18,485 nt of DNA from JBBRUG01 sp038247995 (GCA_038247995.1 JBBRUG010000088.1:1-18485); one strand, 5' to 3'. Positions 1-7,836 are shown, counted from the first letter of the stretch. A program made the numbers and translations. The notes: a model not told the origin generated them from the letters alone.

Positions 1-485
1 ACCTCTTCACTCAGCGGGAAGCCAAAAATATCCAGGCCGCCGCGCCGCTCCCAAAAATTCCTAAACTCGCCCCGTAACGTATGCCCCGTTTCCGGGAAAT
101 AGCGGATCGTCGAATTACTGGCTATGGGCGCAACCGGCGGAAAGCCCAGGCCGCGCTGGTTCATATACTCACGCCCGACCAGACCGAGATTGATCACTGC
201 GGTGTTATTCACAACATTGAGTTCAAACCGGGCGCGCTCGAAGTATTGCACAACCTGGCCATTGCGATTTTGGATGAACTCTTCGGTGATTGGAAAGCCG
301 AAGATCGCTAACCCGCCGCGCCGCTCCCAGAACGAGCGAAACGCCCCGCCAAGGTAATGCCCGGTCTGCGGAAAGTAGATCTTGTCCGCTTGAGCCTGCG
401 TCGAAGCAGGCGGCAGACTGCCCAGCAGCATGCCCAGGGCCAGCAGCACTACCAACCCAGCCCAGCGCCTCCGTAACTGCTTCAT
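1..485 (-). CDS. Secreted protein with LGFP-like repeats (5' part only)
   Basis: The frame reads from ATG at 485 down to the window edge without a stop, giving 161 codons of a longer protein. An AGGGAG ribosome site lies just upstream of the ATG. Residues 1-33 form a signal peptide: basic start (KQLRRR), hydrophobic core, and a likely cleavage near AQA. The mature part has two repeat units about 92 residues apart: YFPQTGHYLGGAFRSFWERR from residue 37 and YFPETGHTLRGEFRNFWERR from residue 129, each followed by GGL.IFGFP and an acidic (T/S)EE. Between them is a segment with VVQYFERARFELN. Such FW..RGGL..FG(F/Y)P units are common in exported Chloroflexota proteins and resemble LGFP repeats thought to bind cell-wall or surface polymers. 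The exact function is unknown. Either another domain or more repeats would follow beyond the left edge. Confidence 0.8.
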   Translation of the reverse strand, partial: MKQLRRRWAGLVVLLALGMLLGSLPPASTQAQADKIYFPQTGHYLGGAFRSFWERRGGLAIFGFPITEEFIQNRNGQVVQYFERARFELNVVNNTAVINLGLVGREYMNQRGLGFPPVAPIASNSTIRYFPETGHTLRGEFRNFWERRGGLDIFGFPLSEE

Positions 486-512
486 AGTCACTCCCTGACT
501 CTTCGTAAAGCG

Positions 513-538
513 AAACCCGACCCCTGATCGGTCGGTTT
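513..538 (-). promoter_or_regulatory. Hairpin in the 5' leader of the repeat protein
   Basis: CCGACC (517-522) and GGTCGG (530-535) form a perfect 6-bp stem with a 7-nt loop. It is extended by AAA/TTT pairing past one bulged C. It lies between the minus-strand promoter at 601-629 and the start codon at 485, so it would be in the leader RNA. It could also be a protein-binding operator. The role is not known. Confidence 0.45.
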
Positions 539-600
539 CAGCACCATACGCGGATACGACAGGCATGATTCTCTGAATTACGATTTACACTGTGTCCACT

Positions 601-629
601 ATCATACGACGTGTAGCAATGGCTGTCAA
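601..629 (-). promoter_or_regulatory. Sigma-70-type promoter for the repeat protein
   Basis: On the minus strand TTGACA (624-629) is followed after exactly 17 bp by TATGAT (601-606). This is a full-consensus -35 box and a 5/6 -10 box. Transcription would start near 594, giving a leader of roughly 110 nt before the ATG at 485. Confidence 0.75.
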
Positions 630-644
630 TTGGTATGTATGCGC

Positions 645-673
645 TACACCGCCACGTGGCAAACAGGTATAAT
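645..673 (+). promoter_or_regulatory. Possible promoter toward hisD
   Basis: A perfect TATAAT is at 668-673. The base run at the expected -35 place (TACACC, 645-650) is poor, so the call rests on the -10 box alone. It is in the right orientation for hisD, which starts at 830. The 486-829 gap holds only this site, the divergent promoter at 601-629, the leader hairpin and a GC-rich repeat. Confidence 0.35.
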
Positions 674-684
674 AGAAGAGCGAG

Positions 685-708
685 CAGGAGGCAGGACGCA
701 GGACGCAG
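685..708 (+). repeat. CAGGAGGC-type dispersed repeat
   Basis: This 24-bp run of CAGGAGGC followed by AGGACGC units matches the reverse complement of 8701-8724 at 21 of 24 positions. That second site is one end of the element inserted in the ABC exporter gene. A further relative is at 15798-15814. The repeat lies in the hisD leader. Confidence 0.65.
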
Positions 709-829
709 ACAGGCAGCCAGAACTTCAGCCCGCTGGCCGCGCCCACAGTGTTCAGCGCCGAGGCGGCAGGCGAACCAATAAAACAAGCACCACTGTGTAG
801 GCAGAATTCGGAAGAGCAAGGCGTCCCAA

Positions 830-2131
830 ATGATTCCGATAATTAATGATCTGGCTGTTGCCCAGAGCGGCGTACTTCAGCGCCAGGCGCTCGACGCCGA
901 CACCAATACAACTAGCGCTGTGGCAGCGATCCTGTCTGCCGTACGTGAACGCGGCGATGCGGCGCTGATAGAGTTCAGCCGGCGCTTCGACGGCATTGCC
1001 CCGGCTCACCTGGAAATCCCGCGTGAGCGGTGGGCGAAAGCGGCGGCGGCCTTACCCGGCGATCTGCGTGCTGCGCTTGAGTTGGCGGTAAGCGAAATCC
1101 GGGCCTTTCACGCCCGTCAGGCGCGCAACTCGTGGGTTGATTTCGGCGTCGAAGGAGCACGGGGGCAGCTTGTTGTCGCCCTGGAGCGGGTGGGCATTTA
1201 TGTGCCGGGCGGCACAGCGCCGCTGCCTTCATCGCTAATCCACGCCGCCGTGCCGGCTCAGGCGGCCGGTGTCGCCGAAATTATCGTCTGCTCGCCGCCC
1301 CAGCGCGCCACCGGCGAACCGGCCGACGTGGTGCTCGCAGCAGCGCAGATCGTCGGCGTTGATCGGGTATTTGCCGTTGGCGGCGCCCAGGCAATTGGGG
1401 CCATGGCTTACGGTACGGCAAGCGTGCCGCGGGTCGATAAGATCGCCGGGCCGGGAAACCGTTATGTGCTTCAGGCCAAACGCCTGGTGTTTGGCGCTGT
1501 CGGGATTGAGAGCTTGCCGGGCCCAACCGAAACGCTCGTGATCGCGGATCACGCGGCCGACCCCCGGCTGGTGGCCGCCGACTTACTGGCTCAGGCCGAA
1601 CACGTCGAGGCGAGCGCAATCTTACTGACCGATGCGCCCGACCTGGCGCGGGCAGTGCAGGCCGAAGTGGCCCGCCAGCTCGCAGCCTTGCCCGAGCCGA
1701 ATGCGAGCGCGGCGGGGGAAGCAGTGCGCGAGCGCGGCGCAATTGTGCTCGTCGCCGATATAAACACGGCGATCCAGGTGTCAAATGCTTACGGCCCGGA
1801 ACATCTCTGCCTACTGCTCAGCGACCCATGGCCCTATGTTGGGCAGGTGCGCAATGCCGGCGGGATCTTTCTCGGCGAGCAGTCGTTTGAGGTGCTCGGC
1901 GACTATGTAGCCGGGCCGTCACACATCATGCCGACAGAAGGCACGGCGCGGTTCGCCTCGCCGGTAAATGTCGATGATTTTCGTAAGGTTATCTCGTTGG
2001 TCGGCCTGAACGCCGCCGGTCTGGCCCGGATTGGGCCGGCCGCCCAGCGCATCGCTGAAGCCGAAGGTCTCTTCGCCCATGCAGCCGCCGTCCGTGCGCG
2101 GCTTGAACATTCGAATGAGGGAGTATCATGA
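830..2131 (+). CDS. hisD: Histidinol dehydrogenase
   Basis: HisD catalyses the last two steps of histidine synthesis, oxidising L-histidinol to L-histidine with two NAD+ in the cytoplasm. The 433 residues equal the usual family length. Signature runs are present: GGTAPLPSSLIHAA (128-141), IAGPGNRYV (205-213) and GPTETLVIAD (231-240). The zinc ligands Gln255 and His258 lie in QAEH, Asp358 in GDYVAGPSHIMPT, and His417 in the C-terminal LFAHAAA. The catalytic pair Glu324-His325 is in PEHLCL. ATG at 830 fits the N-terminal length of the family, although only a weak AAGG ribosome site precedes it. The stop overlaps the next start by ATGA, which implies translational coupling. No other histidine gene is in the window. 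Confidence 0.97.
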   Translation: MIPIINDLAVAQSGVLQRQALDADTNTTSAVAAILSAVRERGDAALIEFSRRFDGIAPAHLEIPRERWAKAAAALPGDLRAALELAVSEIRAFHARQARNSWVDFGVEGARGQLVVALERVGIYVPGGTAPLPSSLIHAAVPAQAAGVAEIIVCSPPQRATGEPADVVLAAAQIVGVDRVFAVGGAQAIGAMAYGTASVPRVDKIAGPGNRYVLQAKRLVFGAVGIESLPGPTETLVIADHAADPRLVAADLLAQAEHVEASAILLTDAPDLARAVQAEVARQLAALPEPNASAAGEAVRERGAIVLVADINTAIQVSNAYGPEHLCLLLSDPWPYVGQVRNAGGIFLGEQSFEVLGDYVAGPSHIMPTEGTARFASPVNVDDFRKVISLVGLNAAGLARIGPAAQRIAEAEGLFAHAAAVRARLEHSNEGVS

Positions 2132-2382
2132 GTGGGTTCGTTGGGAGTTTTATCAATATTCTGTTTAATGTGTTGCTGTTCGCCATCCTCGGGCGCGTGC
2201 TGATGAGCTGGATCGACCCCCAGGGCAATATGTCCATTACGCGCATGCTCCAGGAGATCACCGAGCCGATCTTGGGGCCGATTCGCAGGATCCTGCCGAA
2301 CTTCGGCATGATCGATCTTTCGCCGCTGGTGGCCATGTTGCTGCTCCAACTGCTTCAGGGCTTGATCCGCAATGTGATTTAG
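2128..2382 (+). CDS. YggT-family membrane protein
   Basis: An 84-residue protein with two hydrophobic segments (about 3-27 and 63-83). They flank a short polar loop containing SWIDPQGN (27-34) and the EPILGPIRRILP run (45-56) typical of YggT/YlmG proteins. In bacteria and plastids these small inner-membrane proteins are linked to division, nucleoid or membrane organisation and osmotic stress, but the biochemical role is not settled. The start overlaps the hisD stop (ATGA at 2128-2131), so it is very likely co-translated with hisD. The pairing with hisD rather than with division genes gives no hint of function. Confidence 0.88.
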   Translation: MSGFVGSFINILFNVLLFAILGRVLMSWIDPQGNMSITRMLQEITEPILGPIRRILPNFGMIDLSPLVAMLLLQLLQGLIRNVI

Positions 2383-2388
2383 GGATGC

Positions 2389-2428
2389 CGTAGGGTTGCG
2401 GGCGAGCTTGCCCGTCTGCAACCCTACG
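2389..2428 (+). other. Perfect 11-bp stem-loop between genes
   Basis: CGTAGGGTTGC (2389-2399) pairs perfectly with GCAACCCTACG (2418-2428). A smaller GGGC/GCCC stem lies inside the loop, so the RNA could fold as a long nested hairpin. There is no T-run after it, so it is not a standard terminator. It may be a processing or attenuation signal, or a REP-like element. Confidence 0.6.
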
Positions 2429-2447
2429 CCTGAGAAAGACCCCGTTT

Positions 2448-4100
2448 GTGAGTGAACAGACGACTTCGAACAACCGGCGACTGCTGTTGCTGGTTGTGTT
2501 TCTTGCCGGCGTTGGAACGCTCGGGATCGAGATGGTGATACCGCGGTTGCTGGCGCCCTTCTTCGGCACCTCGCAGCCGATCTGGGCGGTTGTGATCGGC
2601 ATGACCCTGGCTTACCTGGCGATCGGTTATCGCCTGGGCGGCGTGCTGGCCGACAAACAACCCGACGTGCGGGTGATGTATCGCCTGATCGCCTGGGCCG
2701 GGTTGCTTTGCGCCGTGATTCCGCTGGTTGCCCGGCCGGTGCTGCAACTGGCGCAATTCTCGCTGCGTAATGTCGTGGCCGGCGGCTTTCTCGGCGCGCT
2801 GGCCGTGGTAGTGCTGCTCTTTGCCGCGCCGGTAATCCTGATGGCCACAGTCGGGCCGTTCGCCATCCGGGTGATGCTGCGCGACACACGCGCAGGGCTG
2901 GAGTCGGTCGGGCGCACCGCAGGTACGATCTCGGCGCTCTCGACCGTCGGATCAATTCTGGGCACCTTTTTAACGGTGCTGGTGCTGATCCCGGCGATCG
3001 GCACGAACGGCACGCTCTATTTGTTTGCGCTCTTCCTGGTGGGCCTGGCGCTGGTAGGGCTGCGCGATGTACGCACGCTGATCATGCTGGGAGCCACGGT
3101 GTTACTGGCGATCATCAGCGCCGGGATCGGCGGGCAGATCAAAAGCGCCGACTGCCGTGATTGCCGGCTTGTCGCCGAGGTTGAGTCGGATGCGAACTAC
3201 ATCCAGGTGGCCCAACAGGATGTGACCTACAGCAATGGCGTTGTCGATCCGCGCCGGGTGCTGATCCTGAACGAAGGCCAGGCGATCCACTCGGTCTATC
3301 GGCTACGCTTCCAGGAGACCGGCGATCCGCTTGATCTACTCACCGACGGCGGCCCGTGGGACTACTTCAGTATTGCGCCATACCTCTACCCCGATGTGCA
3401 ACCTGCCGACGTACAAAGCCTGGCGCTGCTCGGCTCGGCGGCGGGCAGCATTCCCAAGCAGTTTTTGGCAATTTACGGCCCTGAAACGACGATCGACGCA
3501 GTCGAGATCGACGGTGAGATTGTCGAGATGGGCCGGCGCTACTTTGATCTGGAAGATCAGGACCCGCGCTTCCCGAACTACACGACCCATGTGCAGGACG
3601 CACGCTATTGGCTGGCGACAACTGATCGGCATTACGACGTGATCGGAATGGACGCCTACCATCAGCCATATATTCCGTTTCACCTGACAACGGTTGAGTT
3701 TTTCCAGGAAGTGCGCGCCCGTTTGAACCCCCGCGGCGTGGCGGTGGTAAATGCCGGGCGTCCGCCGAGCGGCGATGATCGGCTGGTGAACGCATTGGCC
3801 TCAACGATGCTCGAAGTCTTCCCGCAAGTTTTTGTGATTGACACGCGCTTCTCGAATGCGATCCTGATCGGTGTGAACGAACCGGTTGGCGACGGTGTGG
3901 CGAACTTCGTAGCGAACACCGGGGCGCTGGATGTGCAGGCGCTGCAACTGGTCGCCTACTGGTCGCTGAATGAGGGGCGCTTCGGGCCGGTGCGCGAATT
4001 CACCGCCGACGAGGCCCGTTACACGCCCTTCACCGACGACCGGGCGCCCGTGGAGCAGTTGATCGACGGGCTGATTTTTAGTGCCGCGACGGGCGGGTAG
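2448..4100 (+). CDS. Membrane-anchored spermidine-synthase-like protein
   Basis: 550 residues. The N-terminal ~230 residues have about seven membrane segments (roughly 11-35, 45-65, 78-95, 111-140, 158-181, 187-205, 210-228). The cytoplasmic C-terminal part has a Rossmann methyltransferase fold like spermidine synthase: LALLGSAAGSIPKQ (325-338), an acidic VEIDGEIVE (352-360), QDARYW (383-388) and GMDAYHQPY (400-408). In true spermidine synthases the glycine loop is GGGDG and an active-site Asp abstracts the proton. Here the loop is degenerate and the Asp would be Asp402, so aminopropyl transfer is not assured. Fused membrane/spermidine-synthase-like proteins of unknown substrate are common in Chloroflexota. 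Translation starts at GTG 2448 after GAGAAAG, and the gene follows the YggT gene by 65 bp. Confidence 0.8.
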   Translation: MSEQTTSNNRRLLLLVVFLAGVGTLGIEMVIPRLLAPFFGTSQPIWAVVIGMTLAYLAIGYRLGGVLADKQPDVRVMYRLIAWAGLLCAVIPLVARPVLQLAQFSLRNVVAGGFLGALAVVVLLFAAPVILMATVGPFAIRVMLRDTRAGLESVGRTAGTISALSTVGSILGTFLTVLVLIPAIGTNGTLYLFALFLVGLALVGLRDVRTLIMLGATVLLAIISAGIGGQIKSADCRDCRLVAEVESDANYIQVAQQDVTYSNGVVDPRRVLILNEGQAIHSVYRLRFQETGDPLDLLTDGGPWDYFSIAPYLYPDVQPADVQSLALLGSAAGSIPKQFLAIYGPETTIDAVEIDGEIVEMGRRYFDLEDQDPRFPNYTTHVQDARYWLATTDRHYDVIGMDAYHQPYIPFHLTTVEFFQEVRARLNPRGVAVVNAGRPPSGDDRLVNALASTMLEVFPQVFVIDTRFSNAILIGVNEPVGDGVANFVANTGALDVQALQLVAYWSLNEGRFGPVREFTADEARYTPFTDDRAPVEQLIDGLIFSAATGG

Positions 4101-4121
4101 AGGCGCGCGCCCCCACCCGCC
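4092..4121 (+). terminator. Terminator-like hairpin at the end of the spermidine-synthase-like gene
   Basis: GGCGGGT (4092-4098) pairs with ACCCGCC (4115-4121) and encloses the self-complementary GGCGCGCGCC (4102-4111). The left arm overlaps the TAG stop codon. No T-run follows, so termination would need another mechanism. Confidence 0.45.
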
Positions 4122-4170
4122 TGCATCCGAATTGACAGACCCTACCGAGCTATGTTATCGTTATATTGAC

Positions 4171-4198
4171 TTGACAACCCTTGTTCACATCGTATTGA
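4171..4198 (+). promoter_or_regulatory. Possible promoter for the HNH/YraN genes
   Basis: TTGACA at 4171-4176 is followed after 16 bp by TATTGA (4193-4198). A second TTGACA at 4132-4137, 39 bp upstream, has only weak -10 matches. Either would give a leader of 270-340 nt before the TTG start at 4477. I see no convincing gene in 4101-4476. Confidence 0.35.
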
Positions 4199-4403
4199 AG
4201 CACCATGCCGTAGGTTAGCATGAACTGGAGCCGCTGGAACAACGAATCGTCTAACCCAATGTACGTACTGCCGCCCGGCAGTGCGCAAATTGTGTTGCAG
4301 ACGGCGCGGCGCGGAGCCTGCTTCAGTACGGGGGTCGGCGCATGTCTGCGCGCCATTCGTGCGGTCTCTTCCGCCAGCCGGGGCAGGGTTATCGCGCTCT
4401 AGC

Positions 4404-4457
4404 CGGGGTATATTCACAACACCCCGTGCGAGAGCCATTGTTTACCAGAAACAACGG
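4404..4457 (+). promoter_or_regulatory. Two leader hairpins before the HNH gene
   Basis: CGGGGT (4404-4409) pairs with ACCCCG (4421-4426). CCATTGTTT (4435-4443) pairs with AAACAACGG (4449-4457) with one mismatch and a 5-nt loop. The second stem ends 5 bases before the AAGGGGG ribosome site, so it could affect initiation. I recognise no known riboswitch. Confidence 0.4.
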
Positions 4458-4476
4458 TTCTTAAGGGGGTGGTGCC

Positions 4477-4983
4477 TTGGGCCAGCGCGTCCTCGTTCTT
4501 AACGCCAGTTACGAGCCGCTCCAACTCATCTCCGTGCGGCGCGCCGTCATTTTGTTGCTCCAGGAGAAGGCCGAAGTCGTGGAGGCTGCGCGGCAGCAAC
4601 TCCGTGCGCGGGCGTTCTCGCTTGATGTGCCCCTCGTGATCCGCCTCGTACGCTACATTCGGATTCCCCGCCGCCTCAAGTTGCCCTGCTCACGGCGCGG
4701 CGTCTTCGCGCGCGATCGCGAAACATGCCAATACTGCGGCATCCAGCCAGGCCGGACGCACCTGACAATGGATCACGTCGTACCGCGTTCGCAAGGCGGC
4801 GGTACAACGTGGGACAATGTGGTTACAGCCTGTCGTGATTGCAATCATCGCAAGGGTGGGCGCACACCCGATCAAGCCAATATGAAGCTGGCCATTGTGC
4901 CACGCCAGCCGCAGTATCTTGCGTTTGCACTATTGGGCGAACTCGAACGCCACGATGTCTGGCGCAAGTATGCCTTCGGCTAA
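4477..4983 (+). CDS. HNH endonuclease family protein
   Basis: 168 residues beginning VLVLNASYEPLQ (5-16), the hallmark N-terminus of a widespread stand-alone HNH family. The nuclease core has two zinc-binding pairs, CQYC (84-87) and CRDC (119-122). Around these are MDHVVPRSQGG (98-108), with Asp99-His100 of the catalytic site, TWDNVV (111-116), and the terminal NHRK (123-126). This gives a complete beta-beta-alpha metal fold. Substrate and role are unknown; members are usually chromosomal and not linked to a methylase, so restriction is unlikely. The TTG start at 4477 is chosen because the family begins at this point and AAGGGGG (about 4462-4469) sits at proper spacing. The end overlaps the YraN-family gene by 14 bp. 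Confidence 0.9.
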   Translation: MGQRVLVLNASYEPLQLISVRRAVILLLQEKAEVVEAARQQLRARAFSLDVPLVIRLVRYIRIPRRLKLPCSRRGVFARDRETCQYCGIQPGRTHLTMDHVVPRSQGGGTTWDNVVTACRDCNHRKGGRTPDQANMKLAIVPRQPQYLAFALLGELERHDVWRKYAFG

Positions 4984-5347
4984 ACGGCGCGTCGGCGCGT
5001 TCGGCGAAACGCTTGCGCAGGATCATCTACGTGCCGCCGGTTACACGATCCTGGCCAATAACTGGCGTTGTCCACTCGGTGAGATCGACCTGGTTGCCCA
5101 ATATGGCGACCAGGTTGTTTTTGTTGAGGTGCGTACACGCAAGATTGGGCCAGAAGGCGGCGCACAACCGGAGGAGTCGATCAGCCGTAGCAAAGCGCAG
5201 CGCCTGATCGCTCTGGCGTATAGCTATCTGGAAGCGGAAGGTTGGACGGAGGAAACAGTCTGGCGCATCGACCTGATTGCGATCGAGCTCGATCAGACCG
5301 GGCGGGTACGGCGGATCACGCAGATTGAGTACGCGGTTGGGGAATAA
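4970..5347 (+). CDS. YraN-family (UPF0102) nuclease-like protein
   Basis: 125 residues from ATG 4970, the normal size for this family. The restriction-endonuclease-like motif is clear: AxDHLRAAGY near 16-25, then PLGEIDLVAQ (35-44) and VVFVEVRTR (49-57). Glu38, Asp40 and the Glu53-x-Arg55 pair match the D/E-xK-type metal site. A basic helix with SISRSKAQRLIALAYSYL follows. Family members are near universal in bacteria, often lie close to rnhB or rplS, and have no agreed function beyond a proposed role in DNA or Holliday-junction processing. An upstream in-frame ATG at 4955 is possible. The gene overlaps the HNH gene, so two putative nucleases are translationally coupled. The stop codon lies inside the T-run (opposite strand) of the lon terminator. 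Confidence 0.9.
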   Translation: MPSAKRRVGAFGETLAQDHLRAAGYTILANNWRCPLGEIDLVAQYGDQVVFVEVRTRKIGPEGGAQPEESISRSKAQRLIALAYSYLEAEGWTEETVWRIDLIAIELDQTGRVRRITQIEYAVGE

Positions 5348-5388
5348 AAAAGGGCGTCGGGTCGCAGCAAACTGCCACCCAACGCCCT
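5346..5388 (-). terminator. Rho-independent terminator of lon
   Basis: Read on the minus strand, a 12-bp stem (5377-5388 with 5351-5362, one mismatch) is followed at once by six T residues (5346-5351). It lies 10 bp past the lon stop. On the plus strand no T-run follows, so it is mainly a minus-strand terminator, though the stem could also slow convergent transcription from the YraN-family gene. Confidence 0.85.
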
Positions 5389-5397
5389 ACCTTGGGT

Positions 5398-7836
5398 TTA
5401 CACCACAACAACTTCCGGTTGGGGCACTTCAACAACGGGAACTGGGCCAAGCGCGATTTTGAGCACTTCGTCCATCGAGGAAACCGGGATGAGCGTCAGA
5501 TCCTGACGCACTTTTTCCGGCAGTTCCACGATGTCCTTGGCGTTCTCCTTGGGCAGCAGGAAGGTGCGAATGCCTGCCCGGTGCGCAGCCAGGGTCTTCT
5601 CCTTGAGGCCACCGATCGGCAGTACCTTGCCACGCAGCGTTACCTCGCCCGTCATTGCTACATCGCGGCGCACCGGCTTACCGGTGAGCGCCGAGATCAG
5701 CGCTGTGGTGAGCGTAATCCCCGCCGATGGGCCGTCCTTGGGCACGGCGCCTTCAGGGATGTGGATGTGAATGTTGTGCTCCTCGAAATAGTTCGCATCG
5801 ATGCCGAGTTCTGCGGAGCGCGAGCGCACATAGCTTACTGCCGCCTGGGCGCTCTCCTTCATTACATCACCCAATTGGCCGGTGAGTTGGAGGCCGGCCT
5901 TGCCCCTTACCGGCAACACCTCGATACTGAGGATGTCGCCGCCGGTGCTCGTCCAGGCCACGCCTGTTGCCACGCCCACTTCGTCGCGCTCTTCAGCGAG
6001 GCCGAAGCTGAAGCGCTCGGGGCCAAGGTAAGTCGCTATGTCGCCAACATCGATAGTGAACTCGGACGCACCGGCTTCGGCGCCGGGTTCGCTGAGCCCA
6101 GCCACCTTACGGGCAACCTTGCGGCACAGGCTGGCGATCTCACGCTCCAGGCTGCGCACGCCGGCTTCACGAGTGTACTCGCGGATCAGCTTCATCACTG
6201 CTGCATCACTGAGCGTCAACTGCTCGGTTTCCAGGCCGTGAAACTCGCGCTGCTTGGGGATCAAGAAGCCCTTAGCAATCTCAAGCTTCTCGTCCTCGGT
6301 GTAACCGCCGATCTCGATGATCTCCATGCGGTCGCGCAGCGGGCTGGGGATCGGTTCGAGCTGATTCGCCGTGGCAATAAAGACCACTTTGCTCAGGTCG
6401 AAGGGAATCTCCAGGTAGTGATCGGAGAAGGTACTGTTCTGCTCCGGGTCGAGCACTTCGAGCAGCGCTGAAGTCGGGTCGCCACGGAAATCGGCGCCAA
6501 CCTTATCGATCTCGTCGAGCACATAGACCGGGCTGTTGCTCTTGGCCGTTTTCATACCCTGGATCACCCGGCCGGGCATTGCGCCGATGTAGGTGCGCCG
6601 ATGGCCGCGGATCTCGGCTTCGTCGCGCACACCGCCGAGGCTGGCCCGCACGAACTGGCGGTTCAGCGCACGGGCGATGCTGCGCCCGAGGCTCGTCTTA
6701 CCAACGCCGGGCGGGCCAACAAAGCAGAGGATCGGGCTGCGCATCTTGTTGCCGGCCAGCTTGCGCACGGCCAGATATTCGAGAATACGCTCTTTAACCT
6801 TCTCCAGCCCGTAGTGATCCTCGTCGAGCACCTTCTGGGCCGCGACGATACTAATCTCAGGAAACTCCTCAGTCGCCCAGGGCAGATTGATGATCCAATC
6901 CACATAGGTGCGAATCACACCGGCCTCAGGGCTGTTCATGCCCTGCTGGGCGAGGCGCTTGATCTCGTGCAACGCCTGGTTCTTCACATACTCCGGCGCT
7001 TCCAGTTCGTTCACCTTACGCCGCAGTTCATCGATCGGGTCGTCGCTATCCTCGTCTTCGCCGAGTTCGCGACGGATCACGCGCATCTGCTCGCGCAGGA
7101 AGTACTCACGCTGGCTCTGGTCGAGGACTTCTTTCGTGTCCTGCTGGATCTTTGCCCGCAGCTTGAGCAGTTCAAGCTGACGCGCCAGCACCATGTAGGC
7201 CTTGCGCAGGCGATCCATCGGATCGAGGGTGTTGAGCACCTCCAGCCGATCGCGGAAATCGAAGGCCGGCCCCCAGGTGACAATATCGGCCAGATGACCA
7301 GGCCGCTCGATGCGATGGACAAACTGCACGGCCTCCTGCGGCACCTCGCCCAGGTGATCGACGAACTCGTCTACCTGCTGCTTGACGGTGTCCATCAGAG
7401 CCTCGGTCTCCATACCGGCTACATCCAGATCGAAGACAGGCCGACAGCGCACGCGATAGAAGGGCGTGATCTGTGATGCGTCAATAATCTCGGCGCGATG
7501 CAAACCCTCAAGGATAACGCGCGCGGTGCCGTCGGGCAACTTGGCAAATTCGTCCAAGCGGGCGATCACGCCGATCGGCGGCAGCTCTTGAGCCTGAGTG
7601 CTTTTGTAGCCCTCTAGTTCGTGTTCGCGCACAAAAATCAGCAATACTTCGTGATCTTCTTCCCAGGCGCGTTCCATGGCTCGGTAGGATTTGCCCTGCG
7701 GCACCTGAAGCGGGATCGTCATGTGGGGCATGATCACCATCTCGCCCAGCACCACCAGGGGCAAGCTCCGCTCATCGCCGGCTGTTGCGGCAATATCCTC
7801 AACGGCGGAGTTCAGCGGTTGGGTCTCGTCGTTCAT
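5398..7836 (-). CDS. lon: ATP-dependent protease Lon (LonA)
   Basis: Lon is a cytoplasmic ring protease that unfolds and degrades damaged and regulatory proteins using ATP. The 812 residues give the full LonA layout. The N-terminal substrate domain begins LPLVVLGEMVIMPHMTIPL (25-43). A coiled helical stretch with REYFLREQMRVIRRELGE (243-260) follows. The AAA+ module has Walker A GPPGVGKTS (374-382) and Walker B VYVLDEIDK (437-445). The peptidase domain has catalytic Ser704 in PKDGPSAG and Lys747 in GGLKEK. The C-terminus ends in a Pro/Val-rich tail. ATG at 7836 follows a strong GAGGAG site. Only 24 bp separate it from the ABC exporter gene upstream, and no promoter is seen in that gap, so it is probably read from the marR promoter. 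No CIRCE element is present. Confidence 0.98.
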   Translation of the reverse strand: MNDETQPLNSAVEDIAATAGDERSLPLVVLGEMVIMPHMTIPLQVPQGKSYRAMERAWEEDHEVLLIFVREHELEGYKSTQAQELPPIGVIARLDEFAKLPDGTARVILEGLHRAEIIDASQITPFYRVRCRPVFDLDVAGMETEALMDTVKQQVDEFVDHLGEVPQEAVQFVHRIERPGHLADIVTWGPAFDFRDRLEVLNTLDPMDRLRKAYMVLARQLELLKLRAKIQQDTKEVLDQSQREYFLREQMRVIRRELGEDEDSDDPIDELRRKVNELEAPEYVKNQALHEIKRLAQQGMNSPEAGVIRTYVDWIINLPWATEEFPEISIVAAQKVLDEDHYGLEKVKERILEYLAVRKLAGNKMRSPILCFVGPPGVGKTSLGRSIARALNRQFVRASLGGVRDEAEIRGHRRTYIGAMPGRVIQGMKTAKSNSPVYVLDEIDKVGADFRGDPTSALLEVLDPEQNSTFSDHYLEIPFDLSKVVFIATANQLEPIPSPLRDRMEIIEIGGYTEDEKLEIAKGFLIPKQREFHGLETEQLTLSDAAVMKLIREYTREAGVRSLEREIASLCRKVARKVAGLSEPGAEAGASEFTIDVGDIATYLGPERFSFGLAEERDEVGVATGVAWTSTGGDILSIEVLPVRGKAGLQLTGQLGDVMKESAQAAVSYVRSRSAELGIDANYFEEHNIHIHIPEGAVPKDGPSAGITLTTALISALTGKPVRRDVAMTGEVTLRGKVLPIGGLKEKTLAAHRAGIRTFLLPKENAKDIVELPEKVRQDLTLIPVSSMDEVLKIALGPVPVVEVPQPEVVVV

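Noticed and set aside
538..819. Minus-strand reading frame of 93 codons upstream of hisD
   Set aside because: Low-complexity Leu/Cys-rich translation across promoters and repeats, with no ribosome site and no family resemblance.
2389..2428. Rho-independent terminator after the YggT gene
   Set aside because: The stem is strong but no T-run follows on either strand, so it was kept only as an unassigned hairpin.
4220..4402. Plus-strand 60-codon frame before the HNH gene
   Set aside because: Begins just after the TTGACA boxes but has no ribosome site, arginine-rich translation typical of a shadow frame, and no recognised motif.
5392..6471. 359-codon plus-strand frame opposite lon
   Set aside because: Antisense shadow of the lon coding sequence; the minus-strand protein has all Lon motifs.
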